Shown here piece by piece: positions 33,738 through 42,375 of a stretch of 64,000 nt of DNA. The position numbers and the translations under genes were made by a program. Under the pieces are notes generated by a model. That model was not told the origin of the DNA. It made no database searches and saw only the letters and a list, made by a program, of their open reading frames with translations. How positions within the stretch are numbered: the first letter of the stretch is position 1; every line of letters begins with the position of its first letter. Source of the DNA: Phycisphaeraceae bacterium. GTDB lineage: Bacteria; Planctomycetota; Phycisphaerae; Phycisphaerales; Phycisphaeraceae. The stretch covers positions 174,674-238,673 of the forward strand of contig JANQSF010000098.1 of NCBI GenBank assembly GCA_028284155.1, in the 5' to 3' direction.

Positions 33738-35971
33738 GGTTGAGGGTCTCCTCCGGGGCGATGCGCGTATTGGGTAGACGTGTGTGATTCAAGAGAGGCA
33801 CTGCCCTCGCCGGGCGGGCCTTTCCGGCGGTCAAGCGCCGCAGTGGCTTGGCGCTGCGCTTCAACGGAACGGCTTCGCCTTGCGGACGGTATGAGTTGGG
33901 TGGCTTCGCCGCCAGCCCTCCAAACCCCCCGGCCCCCCGAAATCCCACGCGGAAGGTCGAGGTGTTTCGTGGTGCTTGGGACGTCGCCGTAGGTCAAGTC
34001 ATTTGACCTGACATCGGGTGTCTCTCGCGCGACTGTGTCAGGTCGATGACCTGATCTACGCGGATTCATGCTTGGATCGCCGGGGAATTGCAGGCCCGAA
34101 GGGTCGTTACTCGAAAGCCCAGGGCGCAGCCCTGGGTTGGTCAAGCGTTCGTGATCGAGCCCTGAAAGGGCGAAATGACTCGGTCGTTCGGGTATCGCCC
34201 CGTCAGGGCTCAAACGGCGTTCCCCACTCGACCCCAGGGCTTCGCCCTGGGCTTTCGAATGACGGCCTTTCAGGCCTTTGCGAACCTTCACGCCGTCGCC
34301 GTAGGTCAGGTCATTTGACCTGACATCGGGTGTCTCTTGCGCCACGGTGTCAGGTCGATGACCTGACCTACGGGGCTGCGCGGCAACGCCGTCTCGCTCG
34401 CGCGTGTCGTCATCATCGTTCTTGACCAACGCCGTGCGTTGCTCGACGATGCGCGATGCGCCGGCAGTCAACTCCTCCATCCCCGGCTCGAGGCTCGACA
34501 GGACCGGCTTCGGGTAGATACCGAGCACGAGGCACGCGATTGCTAACGGCGTCAGCACTGCCACCTCGCGCGCGCCCAGGTCGCGTACCGGGCCGTGACC
34601 TGCGGGGGTTTTCGGCTCGCCGAACACGACCTTGCCGACCATGTGGAGGATATAGATCGCGCCGAAGATCATGCCCACACCCGCGAACGCCGCGTACGTC
34701 GGCCCGAGCACGCCGCGCGCCGTGAACGCGCCGGCCAGCGTCAGGAACTCACCGACAAAACCGTTTAACCCCGGCAGGCCGACACTCGCCAGGCAGAAGT
34801 AGACCATGAAGCACGACCAGACCGGCATCGTCTTGGCCAAGCCGCCCAGGTCGCGCATCTGCCGCGTGTGGAACCGTTCGTAGATCATGCCGACGCACAG
34901 GAACAACGCGCCGGTCGACAGGCCGTGGTTGATCATGTACATGACCGAGCCGGTCTGGCCCATGACGTTCGTGCCGACGGCGAACATGCCCAGCACGCAG
35001 AATCCCAGGTGGCTCACACTTGAATAGGCGATGAGTTTCTTGATGTCTTTCTGCACCCAGCAGATCAGCGCGGTGTAGAGGATGCCGACGACGGCGAGCG
35101 TGCCGATCAGCGGCGCGTACTCGACCACCGCCTGCGGGCACATCGGGATCGCGAAGCGGAGCAGGCCATACGTCCCGAGTTTGAGCAGCACGCCGGCCAG
35201 GATGACCGAGCCGGCGGTCGGCGCTTCGGTGTGGGCGAGCGGCAGCCAAGTGTGGGCTGGGAACAGCGGCACCTTCACAGCGAAGCCTGCGCATAGGGCG
35301 AGCAACACCATCGCCTGCTGGTCGGGCGCCATCGACGCGGCCGTCTGCGTCAACGCCGCGATGTCGAACGACCACCCCCCGGATTGGCTCGCGTGTGTCC
35401 ACGCGACGTACAGCACGCCGGCCAACGTCAGCACCGAGCCGGTGAACGTGTAAAGGAAAAACACCTTCGCGGCGCGGAGCCGTTGCTTCGACCCCCAGAC
35501 GCCGATCAGGAAGAACAGCGGGATGAGCGTGAACTCGAACGCGATGTAAAAGAAGATCACATCGCGGGCGACGAACGTGCCGATCATCGCCGACTCGAGC
35601 AGCAGCAGCCAAACATAAAACTCGCGGGTCCGGTGCTTCACCGCGCTGAACGACCCGAGCACGACCAGCGGCATGAGGAACGTCGTCAACAACAGCAGCC
35701 AGAGCGACATCGCGTCGACGCCGAACGCGAACGTGAGCCCGAACCGCTCGACCCACGGGAGGGTGACGCCCAGTTGCACCGCAGCCGGGTTGTTGAAGTC
35801 GAACGATTGCAAGACCAACAGTGAGATCGCGAACGTGAAGAGCGTGCCGATCAACGCGTACAGCTTGCCCGCATCGCTCGGCTTACCCGCCCGCCACGGC
35901 AACAGCAACAGCAGGCCGCCGAGGAGCGGCAGCGCGAGCAACGTCGGTAGCAGGGCGGTTGGATCAATCAC
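33734..35971 (-). CDS. nuoM: NADH-quinone oxidoreductase subunit M with repeat-derived C-terminal extension
   Basis: 745 residues from GTG 35971 (GTGA overlap with nuoL stop); NuoM is usually 500-530. Residues 1 to about 521 are a normal subunit: MSLWLLLLTTFLMPL, LLLESAMIGTFVARD, LFPAHTWLPLAHTEAPTAGS, KKLIAYSSVSHLGF and LNGFVGEFLTL, including the pump Glu and Lys. After the acidic VKNDDDDT (about 34407) the reading frame runs through about 670 bases of repeats (33797-34371), giving a hydrophilic tail: HRPDTVAQETPDVRSNDLTY appears twice in nearly identical form. The frame still ends in TGA overlapping the nuoN ATG. No nearer start or stop suggests a frameshift. Confidence 0.93.
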   Translation of the reverse strand: MIDPTALLPTLLALPLLGGLLLLLPWRAGKPSDAGKLYALIGTLFTFAISLLVLQSFDFNNPAAVQLGVTLPWVERFGLTFAFGVDAMSLWLLLLTTFLMPLVVLGSFSAVKHRTREFYVWLLLLESAMIGTFVARDVIFFYIAFEFTLIPLFFLIGVWGSKQRLRAAKVFFLYTFTGSVLTLAGVLYVAWTHASQSGGWSFDIAALTQTAASMAPDQQAMVLLALCAGFAVKVPLFPAHTWLPLAHTEAPTAGSVILAGVLLKLGTYGLLRFAIPMCPQAVVEYAPLIGTLAVVGILYTALICWVQKDIKKLIAYSSVSHLGFCVLGMFAVGTNVMGQTGSVMYMINHGLSTGALFLCVGMIYERFHTRQMRDLGGLAKTMPVWSCFMVYFCLASVGLPGLNGFVGEFLTLAGAFTARGVLGPTYAAFAGVGMIFGAIYILHMVGKVVFGEPKTPAGHGPVRDLGAREVAVLTPLAIACLVLGIYPKPVLSSLEPGMEELTAGASRIVEQRTALVKNDDDDTRERDGVAAQPRRSGHRPDTVAQETPDVRSNDLTYGDGVKVRKGLKGRHSKAQGEALGSSGERRLSPDGAIPERPSHFALSGLDHERLTNPGLRPGLSSNDPSGLQFPGDPSMNPRRSGHRPDTVARETPDVRSNDLTYGDVPSTTKHLDLPRGISGGRGVWRAGGEATQLIPSARRSRSVEAQRQATAALDRRKGPPGEGSASLESHTSTQYAHRPGGDPQP
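33797..33955. repeat. Long repeat family GCGGGCC...AGCGCCGC (copy 1), inside nuoM
   Basis: About 160 bases similar to 55609-55752: shared GGGCGGGCCT, TCAAGCGCCGCAG, GGCTTGGCGCTGCGCTT, ACGGAACGGCTTCGCC and ATGAGTTGGG. Translated as the last part of NuoM. Confidence 0.82.
33990..34060. repeat. GTAG-type inverted REP pair (TCAGGTCA family, copy 2), inside nuoM
   Basis: 71 bases, starting GTAG and ending CTAC; differs from the copy at 34301-34371 at about five positions and has the same orientation. Translated in frame. Confidence 0.88.
34093..34277. repeat. Composite inverted repeat (CCCAGGGC...GCCCTGGG), inside nuoM
   Basis: Left arm with AGCCCAGGGC-GCAGCCCTGGG and right arm CCCAGGGCTTCGCCCTGGGCT; an inner inverted pair built on GCCCTGAAAGGGCG and CGCCCCGTCAGGGC. 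Flanked on both sides by direct copies of the TCAGGTCA element. Confidence 0.85.
34301..34371. repeat. GTAG-type inverted REP pair (TCAGGTCA family, copy 3), inside nuoM
   Basis: 71 bases, GTAG...CTAC, the direct-repeat partner of 33990-34060; together they bracket the composite repeat at 34093-34277. Confidence 0.9.
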
Positions 35972-38115
35972 GTCAATGCCAGCCAAACGAGTATTGCGAT
36001 CGCAGCCACGCCCGTAACCATCCCCAGGCCGTAGCCCTGTAACACGCCGCGCTGCGTCGGCCGAACGGACAGACCGATCCAGCGCGGCACGACACCGATG
36101 AACATCACCAGCCCGTCGATGATCAAACGGTCGACCTGAAAGAACACATTGCCGAGCATGCGCAGCGGTCGCACGATGATCGCGTCGTACAACTCGTCCA
36201 CGAAATACTTGTGGCGCAGGATGAGCACCGTGCGCGGCCAACTGCCCGCCAGGGCGCTGGCTGAGTCGCGGTCGAACCAGTGGAACCACGACGCGAGCAT
36301 GATGCCCACGCCCGCGACGATCCCGCTGATCACCATCATCGCCACGTGCAGGTCCATGCCGAACAGTGTGTGATGCGCCGGCTCCACGTCGCTCGGCGGC
36401 ATCGCGACGCCCGCCGTCGCGTGCGCCACGCTCGACTCGATCCACCCGCCCATGTAGCCGGCCACGATCGCCCCGACCGCCAGCACAACCAAAGGCCCGT
36501 TCATCAACCAGGGCATCTCATGCGGCTCATGATGCGCATCATTGGCACCATGCGCATCGTCCGCGCCGTGCGTGTCCCCGTCTTCCGCCCCTTCGTGCCT
36601 CCGTGCCTCCGTGCCTCCGTGCCTCTCCTCCTCCTCATGATGCTCATCCCCCATCGTGAACTCGACCGGGCCGAGGAAGACTCGGAACCAGAGGCGGAAC
36701 GTATACAACGCCGTTAGCAGCGCCGTGAGCAGCCCAATCAACGCGAGGATCACATACCAGTAGTTCCCCGCGTGTTGCACTCCGGCCGCGTCGGTAAACG
36801 GCATGCCTTGAGCCAACGTCGCTGCGAGGACCGTGTCCTTACTAAAGAAGCCGGCCGTGAACGGCACGCCCGCCAGTGCGAGGCAGCCGACGAACATCAG
36901 CCAACACGTCACCGGCATCTTGTGACGCAGGCCCGACAGTTTCCGCAGGTCGAGTTGGCCCGCACACGCGTGCATGACCGAACCGGCTGTCAGGAAGAGC
37001 AACGCCTTGAAGAACGCGTGCGTGAACAGGTGGAACACACCACCCACCGCACCTTCGCCGCTGGCCCCCCCGGAAATGCCCCCGGAATCGGCGGCGATCG
37101 ATACCGCACCGACCCCCAGGAACATGTACCCCAACTGACTAATCGTTGAATAGGCGAATACTTTCTTCAGGTCGTACTGGCACAGCGCGATCGTCGCGGC
37201 GAACAGCGCGGTCAACGCGCCGACCGTCGCGACCGTCGGCAGGGCATACGGCGAGAGCGTAAAAATCGGCAGCAGGCGGACGATCATGTAGACGCCGGCT
37301 GTGACCATCGTCGCCGCGTGGATCAGGGCGGAGACCGGCGTCGGGCCTTCCATCGCGTCGGGCAGCCAGACGTAAAGCGGCAACTGCGCGCTCTTGCCGA
37401 ACGCCCCGAGCATGAGCAGGTATGGGATGAGCTGGATCGACCACTCTTCCGTGCCGCCGCCGGCCAACAGAGCGTTCCACAGTGGCAGCAGCTCGCCGAA
37501 CCGCACGGTGTCGAAGTGGTAGTACGTCAGGAAGATGCCCAGCGCAAACCCGAGGTCGCCGATGCGGTTGACGATGAACGCCTTCTTCGCAGCGGCGACC
37601 GCCGTGGGCTTCTTGTAGTAGTACCCGATCAACAGGTACGAACACAGGCCGACGCCCTCCCAGCCGAGGTAGAGCAGCACAAGGTTGTCAGCCATGACGA
37701 GCGTTGTCATCGCGAAGATGAACAGACTGACATACGCGAAGAACCGCGCGTAGCCCGGGTCACCCTTCATGTAGCCCGCGGCGTAAATGACTACGAGCGT
37801 GCCGACGCCTGTGACGACGCAGAGCATGAGGATCGTCAGCGGGTCGAACCAGTAAGTGAAGCCGGCTGTAAAGTTGCCGACCTGGATCCAGTCAAAGCAC
37901 TCGACGACGTGCGCGCTGAGCAGCTTGCCGCTGATCGCGTCGATGTTGACGGCCTGCACGGCCGGCTGGGCCATGAGGGTCAACATGAACGACCCGGCGA
38001 TCGCCAAGATGCACACCGGCGCAGCCGTCACCCGCCACGCGGGACGCAGACAGCACAGGCCGCAAAGCAATGCGGCGAGCGCGGGGAGCCACGGAATGAA
38101 AGATGCGCCACTCAC
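35968..38115 (-). CDS. nuoL: NADH-quinone oxidoreductase subunit L
   Basis: 715 residues from GTG 38115. Largest antiporter-like subunit of complex I with the long lateral helix. VLLYLGWEGVGLCSYLLIGYY (about 148-168), KKAFIVNRIGDLGFALGIF and LPDAMEGPTPVSALIHAATMVTAG are the key pump segments. Around residues 500-540 the His/Asp-rich loop before the terminal helices is expanded by an octamer-repeat insertion giving RHGGTEARRHEGAE. The last base triplet overlaps the nuoM GTG. Confidence 0.95.
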   Translation of the reverse strand: MSGASFIPWLPALAALLCGLCCLRPAWRVTAAPVCILAIAGSFMLTLMAQPAVQAVNIDAISGKLLSAHVVECFDWIQVGNFTAGFTYWFDPLTILMLCVVTGVGTLVVIYAAGYMKGDPGYARFFAYVSLFIFAMTTLVMADNLVLLYLGWEGVGLCSYLLIGYYYKKPTAVAAAKKAFIVNRIGDLGFALGIFLTYYHFDTVRFGELLPLWNALLAGGGTEEWSIQLIPYLLMLGAFGKSAQLPLYVWLPDAMEGPTPVSALIHAATMVTAGVYMIVRLLPIFTLSPYALPTVATVGALTALFAATIALCQYDLKKVFAYSTISQLGYMFLGVGAVSIAADSGGISGGASGEGAVGGVFHLFTHAFFKALLFLTAGSVMHACAGQLDLRKLSGLRHKMPVTCWLMFVGCLALAGVPFTAGFFSKDTVLAATLAQGMPFTDAAGVQHAGNYWYVILALIGLLTALLTALYTFRLWFRVFLGPVEFTMGDEHHEEEERHGGTEARRHEGAEDGDTHGADDAHGANDAHHEPHEMPWLMNGPLVVLAVGAIVAGYMGGWIESSVAHATAGVAMPPSDVEPAHHTLFGMDLHVAMMVISGIVAGVGIMLASWFHWFDRDSASALAGSWPRTVLILRHKYFVDELYDAIIVRPLRMLGNVFFQVDRLIIDGLVMFIGVVPRWIGLSVRPTQRGVLQGYGLGMVTGVAAIAILVWLALT
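36594..36625 (-). repeat. Octamer tandem repeat inside nuoL, 4 units
   Basis: Four perfect CGTGCCTC units on the plus strand (GAGGCACG on the coding strand), the family seen at 2450-2489. The net length of 32 bases plus flanks keeps the frame open. Confidence 0.88.
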
Positions 38116-38158
38116 GAGTCGACTACCAAACTCCAGTGCTTGCCGAGCATCGAATCGC

Positions 38159-38545
38159 TCAGCCTTGCATCGACGCCCACGCTTCCGCGTCGAGCGTCCG
38201 TTTCCGTCGGTACAGCAACACGACCAGCCCCAACGCCAACGCCGCTTCCGCGGCGGCGATCGTCAGCGCGAAGATCACAAATGTTTGCCCCGTCACATTC
38301 AGGTGGAACCGACTGAACGCAACCATCGAAACGACCACGCCCTGAAACATCATCTCCGTGCACAGGAACATGACGATCAGGTTCCGCCGCGTCACGAACC
38401 CGACCAACCCGAGCACGAACAACACCGCGCCGGTCAGAAGGAAGTGCGAGAGCGTCAGGCTGTCGATCGGTACGTTCAAGGTCGTTTGTGTTCCAATGTC
38501 GAAACGTCGTATGGATTCCACCAACCGTGCCGGGCGGTCGATCAC
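38159..38545 (-). CDS. nuoK: NADH-quinone oxidoreductase subunit K
   Basis: 128 residues if GTG 38545 is used; the usual NuoK is about 100-105, so the true start may be the TTG before NVPIDSLTLSHFLL (about 38480). Three transmembrane helices; the conserved Glu pair needed for proton transfer sits in LIVMFLCTEMMFQGVVV and ALTIAAAEAALALGLVVLLYR. Located between nuoJ and nuoL as in all nuo operons. Confidence 0.92.
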   Translation of the reverse strand: MIDRPARLVESIRRFDIGTQTTLNVPIDSLTLSHFLLTGAVLFVLGLVGFVTRRNLIVMFLCTEMMFQGVVVSMVAFSRFHLNVTGQTFVIFALTIAAAEAALALGLVVLLYRRKRTLDAEAWASMQG

Positions 38546-38554
38546 CCCACGCGA

Positions 38555-39454
38555 TCACGTTCCGCCGTTTAGCGGTGTGCCCGAAGGGCCGCCTGCCCCA
38601 CGCAACCCACCGTCACCGTCGGCCGCGTCTGCACGCTGCCTCGCGATCACCACCGCGCCGACCAGCGACACCAGCAGGATCACGCCCGCCAACTCCAGCC
38701 CCAGCGGGTGCGATTGAAACAGGTCAAGCCCGACGCGTTCGGCGTTGTCGAGCACCGGCGCGGCATCGGCTGCGTCACTGGCCGCACCCGGCGCGATGAT
38801 CCCCGCAGGTCGTTCGGTGAGCACGTCGCGGACGATGGCCGCGTCGCTCGGCGCCTCGGCCGCGGGGTTGCGGCGCATCGGCTCGAACGCGACGTTCAAC
38901 AACACGGCCAACAGGACGAACCCGACGGCCACGGCCGCCGCCGGCTCACGCGCCAACTTGTCGTAATCGGGCGACTCGCCCGGCCCGGCCCCCGCCCGGG
39001 ACGCGGCGCCTTCCGGGGGCGGGTCGCCGGCGTGGGACGCGAGCATGATGACGAACACGTAAGTCACCAAAATCGCCCCGCCATAGATGATGACCATGGC
39101 GAAGGCCATGAACTCCGCACCGAGCACCAGGAACAGCCCGCTCGACGCCAGCACGACCATCACGAACCAGAGCGCCGCGTAGACCGGCTTCGTGTGCGTA
39201 ATCACCCGTACAGCCGACCCGATCGCCAGGGCGCTGAACACGTAGTAATACGGTGTCGCGCCGTCGCCCAGCCCGGCCATGCTCGATGCCCCGCCGCCGG
39301 CCTCGAACGACCTGCTGAGGTAGAGCCAAAGGCCGCCCAGCGTCGCGCCGCCGAGGATCGCGCCGATCCGCCCGGTGCGCACGCCGCGCCGCGGCATCAT
39401 CATGAACAGCGCCGCCGCGCCGATCACCGTGGCGATGTAGAGAGCGTAATCCAT
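38555..39454 (-). CDS. nuoJ: NADH-quinone oxidoreductase subunit J
   Basis: 299 residues from ATG 39454; longer than the typical 170-220. The core shows five helices, with YVFSALAIGSAVRVITHTKPVYAALWFVMVV split at about 70-100 and the conserved AMVIIYGGAILVTYVFVIML around 118-137. A loop of about 90 residues before the last helix (GDPPPEGAASRAGAGPGESP and onward) is Ala/Pro-rich. It is the first gene of the visible nuo block; nuoA-I are not upstream. Confidence 0.93.
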   Translation of the reverse strand: MDYALYIATVIGAAALFMMMPRRGVRTGRIGAILGGATLGGLWLYLSRSFEAGGGASSMAGLGDGATPYYYVFSALAIGSAVRVITHTKPVYAALWFVMVVLASSGLFLVLGAEFMAFAMVIIYGGAILVTYVFVIMLASHAGDPPPEGAASRAGAGPGESPDYDKLAREPAAAVAVGFVLLAVLLNVAFEPMRRNPAAEAPSDAAIVRDVLTERPAGIIAPGAASDAADAAPVLDNAERVGLDLFQSHPLGLELAGVILLVSLVGAVVIARQRADAADGDGGLRGAGGPSGTPLNGGT

Positions 39455-39870
39455 TAAGCGGACTGGGCTTGCGCAAGGGGCACGTGTCAGCGGTCACCGG
39501 GGCCGACGCCCGCGGGCCACACCGCGGTTTGGCCCGCGGATCAGGCCGACACCATACGGCCGGCCACCCAAGTTAGCAACACGTCGAAACGCCCATTTGC
39601 CCAGCGATTTGCGTGCACGTTCACAAGGTCGAACGGTGCCCAATCAGCCGACGAACCTCCGTCTCAAAAAAGCCGACGCGGCCGCCAGCGCCCCGCGTCA
39701 CACCGCGACCACGCTGACGACCGTCGGCCGGTCAAGGAGTCTGATTCACTCGACGTCCCCCGCCGTCCCCACGTCGCGCCCGCCCGTCGCCCGTCGCCAA
39801 GGCCGCCGACTGCGCTCGACCCGCCGCTCCGCCGACGCCACGCCCGGTTGTGTCGTTCGTTTGACATGCT
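39455..39870. other. Gene-free region upstream of nuoJ
   Basis: About 415 bases. The part next to nuoJ should hold the promoter for nuoJKLMN, but no clear box pair is visible. Open frames on both strands here are Arg/Pro/Ala-rich and look like high-GC noise. No repeat arms were recognised. Confidence 0.5.
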
Positions 39871-40836
39871 CTACGCCACCTCCGCCAACAGGCCATCCGT
39901 CTCGTTTTGCTGCCCGCCGACAAACGCCTCGACCTCAGCGCCCGTCGCTCGCTTCCCGCCCCCGTCTTCTTCCGCCGCCAAAATGCTCACCGCGCATCGC
40001 GCCGCAGCCGACCGTCCCAGGTCCAACGTCGCCAACCGCCAGAGCATCCGCGTGTCCGCGTCCAACTCGTCGCCGTGCTCGTCGAACCAGTTCAACAGGT
40101 CGTTGAAGCGCACCGCCTGCCGGAACGCATCGTCGCCCGCCAGCAGGCAGAGCACGAAGGCCGACGTCATCGCCCGGTCGTCAGCCGATCGGTCTTCGCT
40201 GTGCGCGATCAGCCCGTCGTCGCCCTGCGCCGCCGCCAACGCCAGCAACGCCCAGTGCCGAACCGACCGCCCTGCATCGGCTTGCGCATCCTTATGAACA
40301 TCAAGAACATCACGACCCACTTCGCGGTTGCCGCCGATCTCACCAGGCTCGGCGCCCGCCAGCGCCCCGTCCACGAGCGCCCCACCCGCCGATGTGCGCG
40401 CCGCCCTGCGCGACATCGCCGTCGGCGACACCGCATCGCCCTCATCCCCCAGCGCCGCCGCGACCGCCGCCGCCGTCAGCGGGTCACGCATCGTGTCGTT
40501 CACCGCCCCGCCGTCGCCCAGCCGCTCGCGGCTTAGCGCTCCCCCAGCCAACGGGCCGCGCACCGCCCTACTTGATCCCCCGCCCTCACCGTCCGTCAGC
40601 GACGGGTCCCCCAGCCCGGCCACCAACCGCTCCCGCATCGCCCGCGACAGCGCCGTCGGCCCCCAACTCAACTGCCCGACCCGCCGCAGCGCCAAGGCCG
40701 TCACCGCCGTCGGCGACCCGCTCAGCCGGGCCCGCAATGGCAGCGGCATCTCCAGCCCGTTGCCCGCCAGCCCGTCCAGCAGGCTGTCCCACCGCCCCCG
40801 CTTGAAGTAACGCTCGATCAGGTAAACGCTCAGCAT
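39871..40836 (-). CDS. Hypothetical protein with repeat insertion
   Basis: 321 residues from ATG 40836. Starts MLSVYLIERYFKRGRWDSLLDGLAG. It is helical, Ala/Leu/Asp-rich, with a readable second half (FNDLLNWFDEHGDELDADTR, MLWRLATLDLGRSAAARCAVSILAAEEDGG) suggesting a HEAT/TPR-like helical solenoid. Residues about 98-108 (AGGALSRERLG) are encoded by a palindromic repeat (40520-40543). The frame stays open for 185 residues upstream, but that part is low quality and AT-richer. Function unknown. Confidence 0.6.
   Translation of the reverse strand: MLSVYLIERYFKRGRWDSLLDGLAGNGLEMPLPLRARLSGSPTAVTALALRRVGQLSWGPTALSRAMRERLVAGLGDPSLTDGEGGGSSRAVRGPLAGGALSRERLGDGGAVNDTMRDPLTAAAVAAALGDEGDAVSPTAMSRRAARTSAGGALVDGALAGAEPGEIGGNREVGRDVLDVHKDAQADAGRSVRHWALLALAAAQGDDGLIAHSEDRSADDRAMTSAFVLCLLAGDDAFRQAVRFNDLLNWFDEHGDELDADTRMLWRLATLDLGRSAAARCAVSILAAEEDGGGKRATGAEVEAFVGGQQNETDGLLAEVA
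40520..40543. repeat. AGCCGCTTGCGGCT family palindrome (copy 3), inside a CDS
   Basis: AGCCGC-TC-GCGGCT followed by TAGCGCTCCC; same element as at 25451-25474. Translated as part of GALSRERLG in the hypothetical gene. Confidence 0.75.
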
Positions 40837-41612
40837 GTTCGACCCCAATGTTGTAAGGACGTTGTTCGTATACCAATCATTACCCGAACACATCGGCAGG
40901 TCAAGCCCGGAAGTTTGAATTTTGTTCGGGTTCGTTCGACCAGACTCGATCGCCCGCCCTCTGCCCCCGCCGTCCGTGGCGTGATTAGCAGGGTTTCCTT
41001 TCCCCAAGCCGAATGGCGCGATCGCGCAACGTATGTCCAAATATGAATTTGCAGGCCAAGTCACCAGCCATTTCGCCGTGTCACCCCGACAGCTCGCACC
41101 CCGCTCCCAGCCCGCCAGGCCGGGCCACTTGACAGCCCCGCCGCGCGCCGTGTCGGGGCACGCCATCGCCCGTGTCAGGCCGAGCTTGTTCGGGTCACAT
41201 CCGGTCATGCACGGGGCCCGCCCGCGCCAGCCGTGCGCACACGCGGTTCGAGAATCCGGAAAAATCGCCCACGCCGAAAGCCGCCGCCACATCCCGCCAG
41301 TGGCGATTGGCGCGACTTCTCGCACAGACCGTGCGCACGCCCCGCGCCACCCACCCCCGTGCGACCCAACAAGCCATCGCTCAACCCACACACGCCCAGG
41401 AAGAACGATGAACCACCAAACGATGAACCACCGAGGGCACCGAGTTGAGAAAGAGAATGGGAGAACGGGAGTCGGGGAGAACGGGAGTGATGGATATCAC
41501 ACATTGGGCGTGAGCACGCGTACTGCGTCATGTTTAGTTCTGCTTTCCTGCTCTGGTCTCGACCTCGGTGCCCTCGGTGGTTCTAAACCCGACTTTCATG
41601 AAAGGACACACC
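40837..41612. other. Gene-free region with composite repeat
   Basis: About 775 bases between divergent genes. It includes an AT-richer stretch (about 40840-41060), a high-GC low-complexity part, and the composite repeat at 41426-41582. No RNA gene was recognised. Long frames exist, but their composition is not protein-like. Confidence 0.45.
41426..41582. repeat. Composite inverted repeat, CACCGAG family (copy 2)
   Basis: Arms 41426-41444 (AACCACCGAGGGCACCGAG) and 41564-41582 (inverted); the inside shares GAGAACGGGAG and TTTCCTGCTCT blocks with the reverse of 6557-6738. It ends 30 bases before the start of the HTH gene, as copy 1 ends 24 bases before the exporter ATPase. Confidence 0.78.
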
Positions 41613-42344
41613 ATGCCCAAGTTGCTCAACCAACCACTGCCCGCCACGGACTCCGACGAACACGACACGAATGAAGTCGCCCACGCTTCGCCGATCAAGT
41701 CAGCCACAACAGAACAAGATGCGCCCGCCACAGCAGACCCCAAGTCACCCGCCGCGCCGCACGACACCCCGCCCGTGACCGACATCGTCCACGACCTGCA
41801 CGCCGGCCGACGCAGCGCCGCCGACCTGTCGCCGGACGTCCGTCGCGATTGCGTCGCGCACCTGACGTATGAAGGCTTCAACGCGCCGCAGATCGCCGAG
41901 CTGATGCGCATCAGCGAACGGACGGTCTGCCGCGACCGCGCCGCCGCCCGCAAGCAGGCCGCGCTCGCCCCCAGCCGAACGCTCGGCGACGAACTGCTGG
42001 GCGAATACCACCACGTCACGCTCGCGTCCGTCAGCCGACTCATCCGCCTGGCCCGCGAAACGCAAACCCCCGCCTACGCCCGCCTCTGGGCAGAAGAAGC
42101 GATCAGCCGAATGTACCACCGCCTCATGCAGACCGCCCACCGCATGGGCTACTTCGAGACCGGCCAAATCCGCCTCACCCGCCAACGCCGCCAGGCACAT
42201 GGCCAGACACTCCCACCCCTGCCCGACCTGAACGCCCTGGCCAAAACACAAGCGTCACTCAAGTCGCTGATGAGCGTATTGAAGTTGGGCGAACAGAAGG
42301 GCGGCGAAGACGATGTCAAGACCAAACGCCCACGCGCGTCGTGA
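41613..42344 (+). CDS. Helix-turn-helix protein, unknown role
   Basis: 243 residues from ATG 41613 (AAGG eight bases upstream). A disordered N-terminus (about 65 residues, Asp/Ala/Pro-rich) leads to a homeodomain-like HTH: LTYEGFNAPQIAELMRISERTVCRDRAAARKQ (about 88-120). A second helical domain follows (EYHHVTLASVSRLIRLARETQTPAYARLWAEE). The layout resembles small terminase subunits and sigma-70 region 4-like proteins, but I cannot name a family with confidence. A single GTAG palindrome follows the stop. Confidence 0.7.
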   Translation: MPKLLNQPLPATDSDEHDTNEVAHASPIKSATTEQDAPATADPKSPAAPHDTPPVTDIVHDLHAGRRSAADLSPDVRRDCVAHLTYEGFNAPQIAELMRISERTVCRDRAAARKQAALAPSRTLGDELLGEYHHVTLASVSRLIRLARETQTPAYARLWAEEAISRMYHRLMQTAHRMGYFETGQIRLTRQRRQAHGQTLPPLPDLNALAKTQASLKSLMSVLKLGEQKGGEDDVKTKRPRAS

Positions 42345-42350
42345 TTCTCC

Positions 42351-42375
42351 GTAGGGTGGGCGCTGCCCACCTTAC
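42351..42375. repeat. GTAG palindrome overlapping a stop codon
   Basis: GTAGGGTGGGC-GCTG-CCCACCTTAC, the family of 12330-12401. The minus-strand gene at 42372 takes its TAA from the element's GTAAG head. Confidence 0.75.

Noticed and set aside
35972..36445. Upstream extension of the nuoM frame into nuoL
   Set aside because: The residues before GTG 35971 are Arg/Ala-rich nonsense and the nuoL frame is clearly coding there; the overlapping GTGA start fits the operon.
40837..41391. 185-codon N-terminal extension of the gene at 39871
   Set aside because: The sequence lacks protein-like composition and covers an AT-richer region; ATG 40836 opens the readable part.
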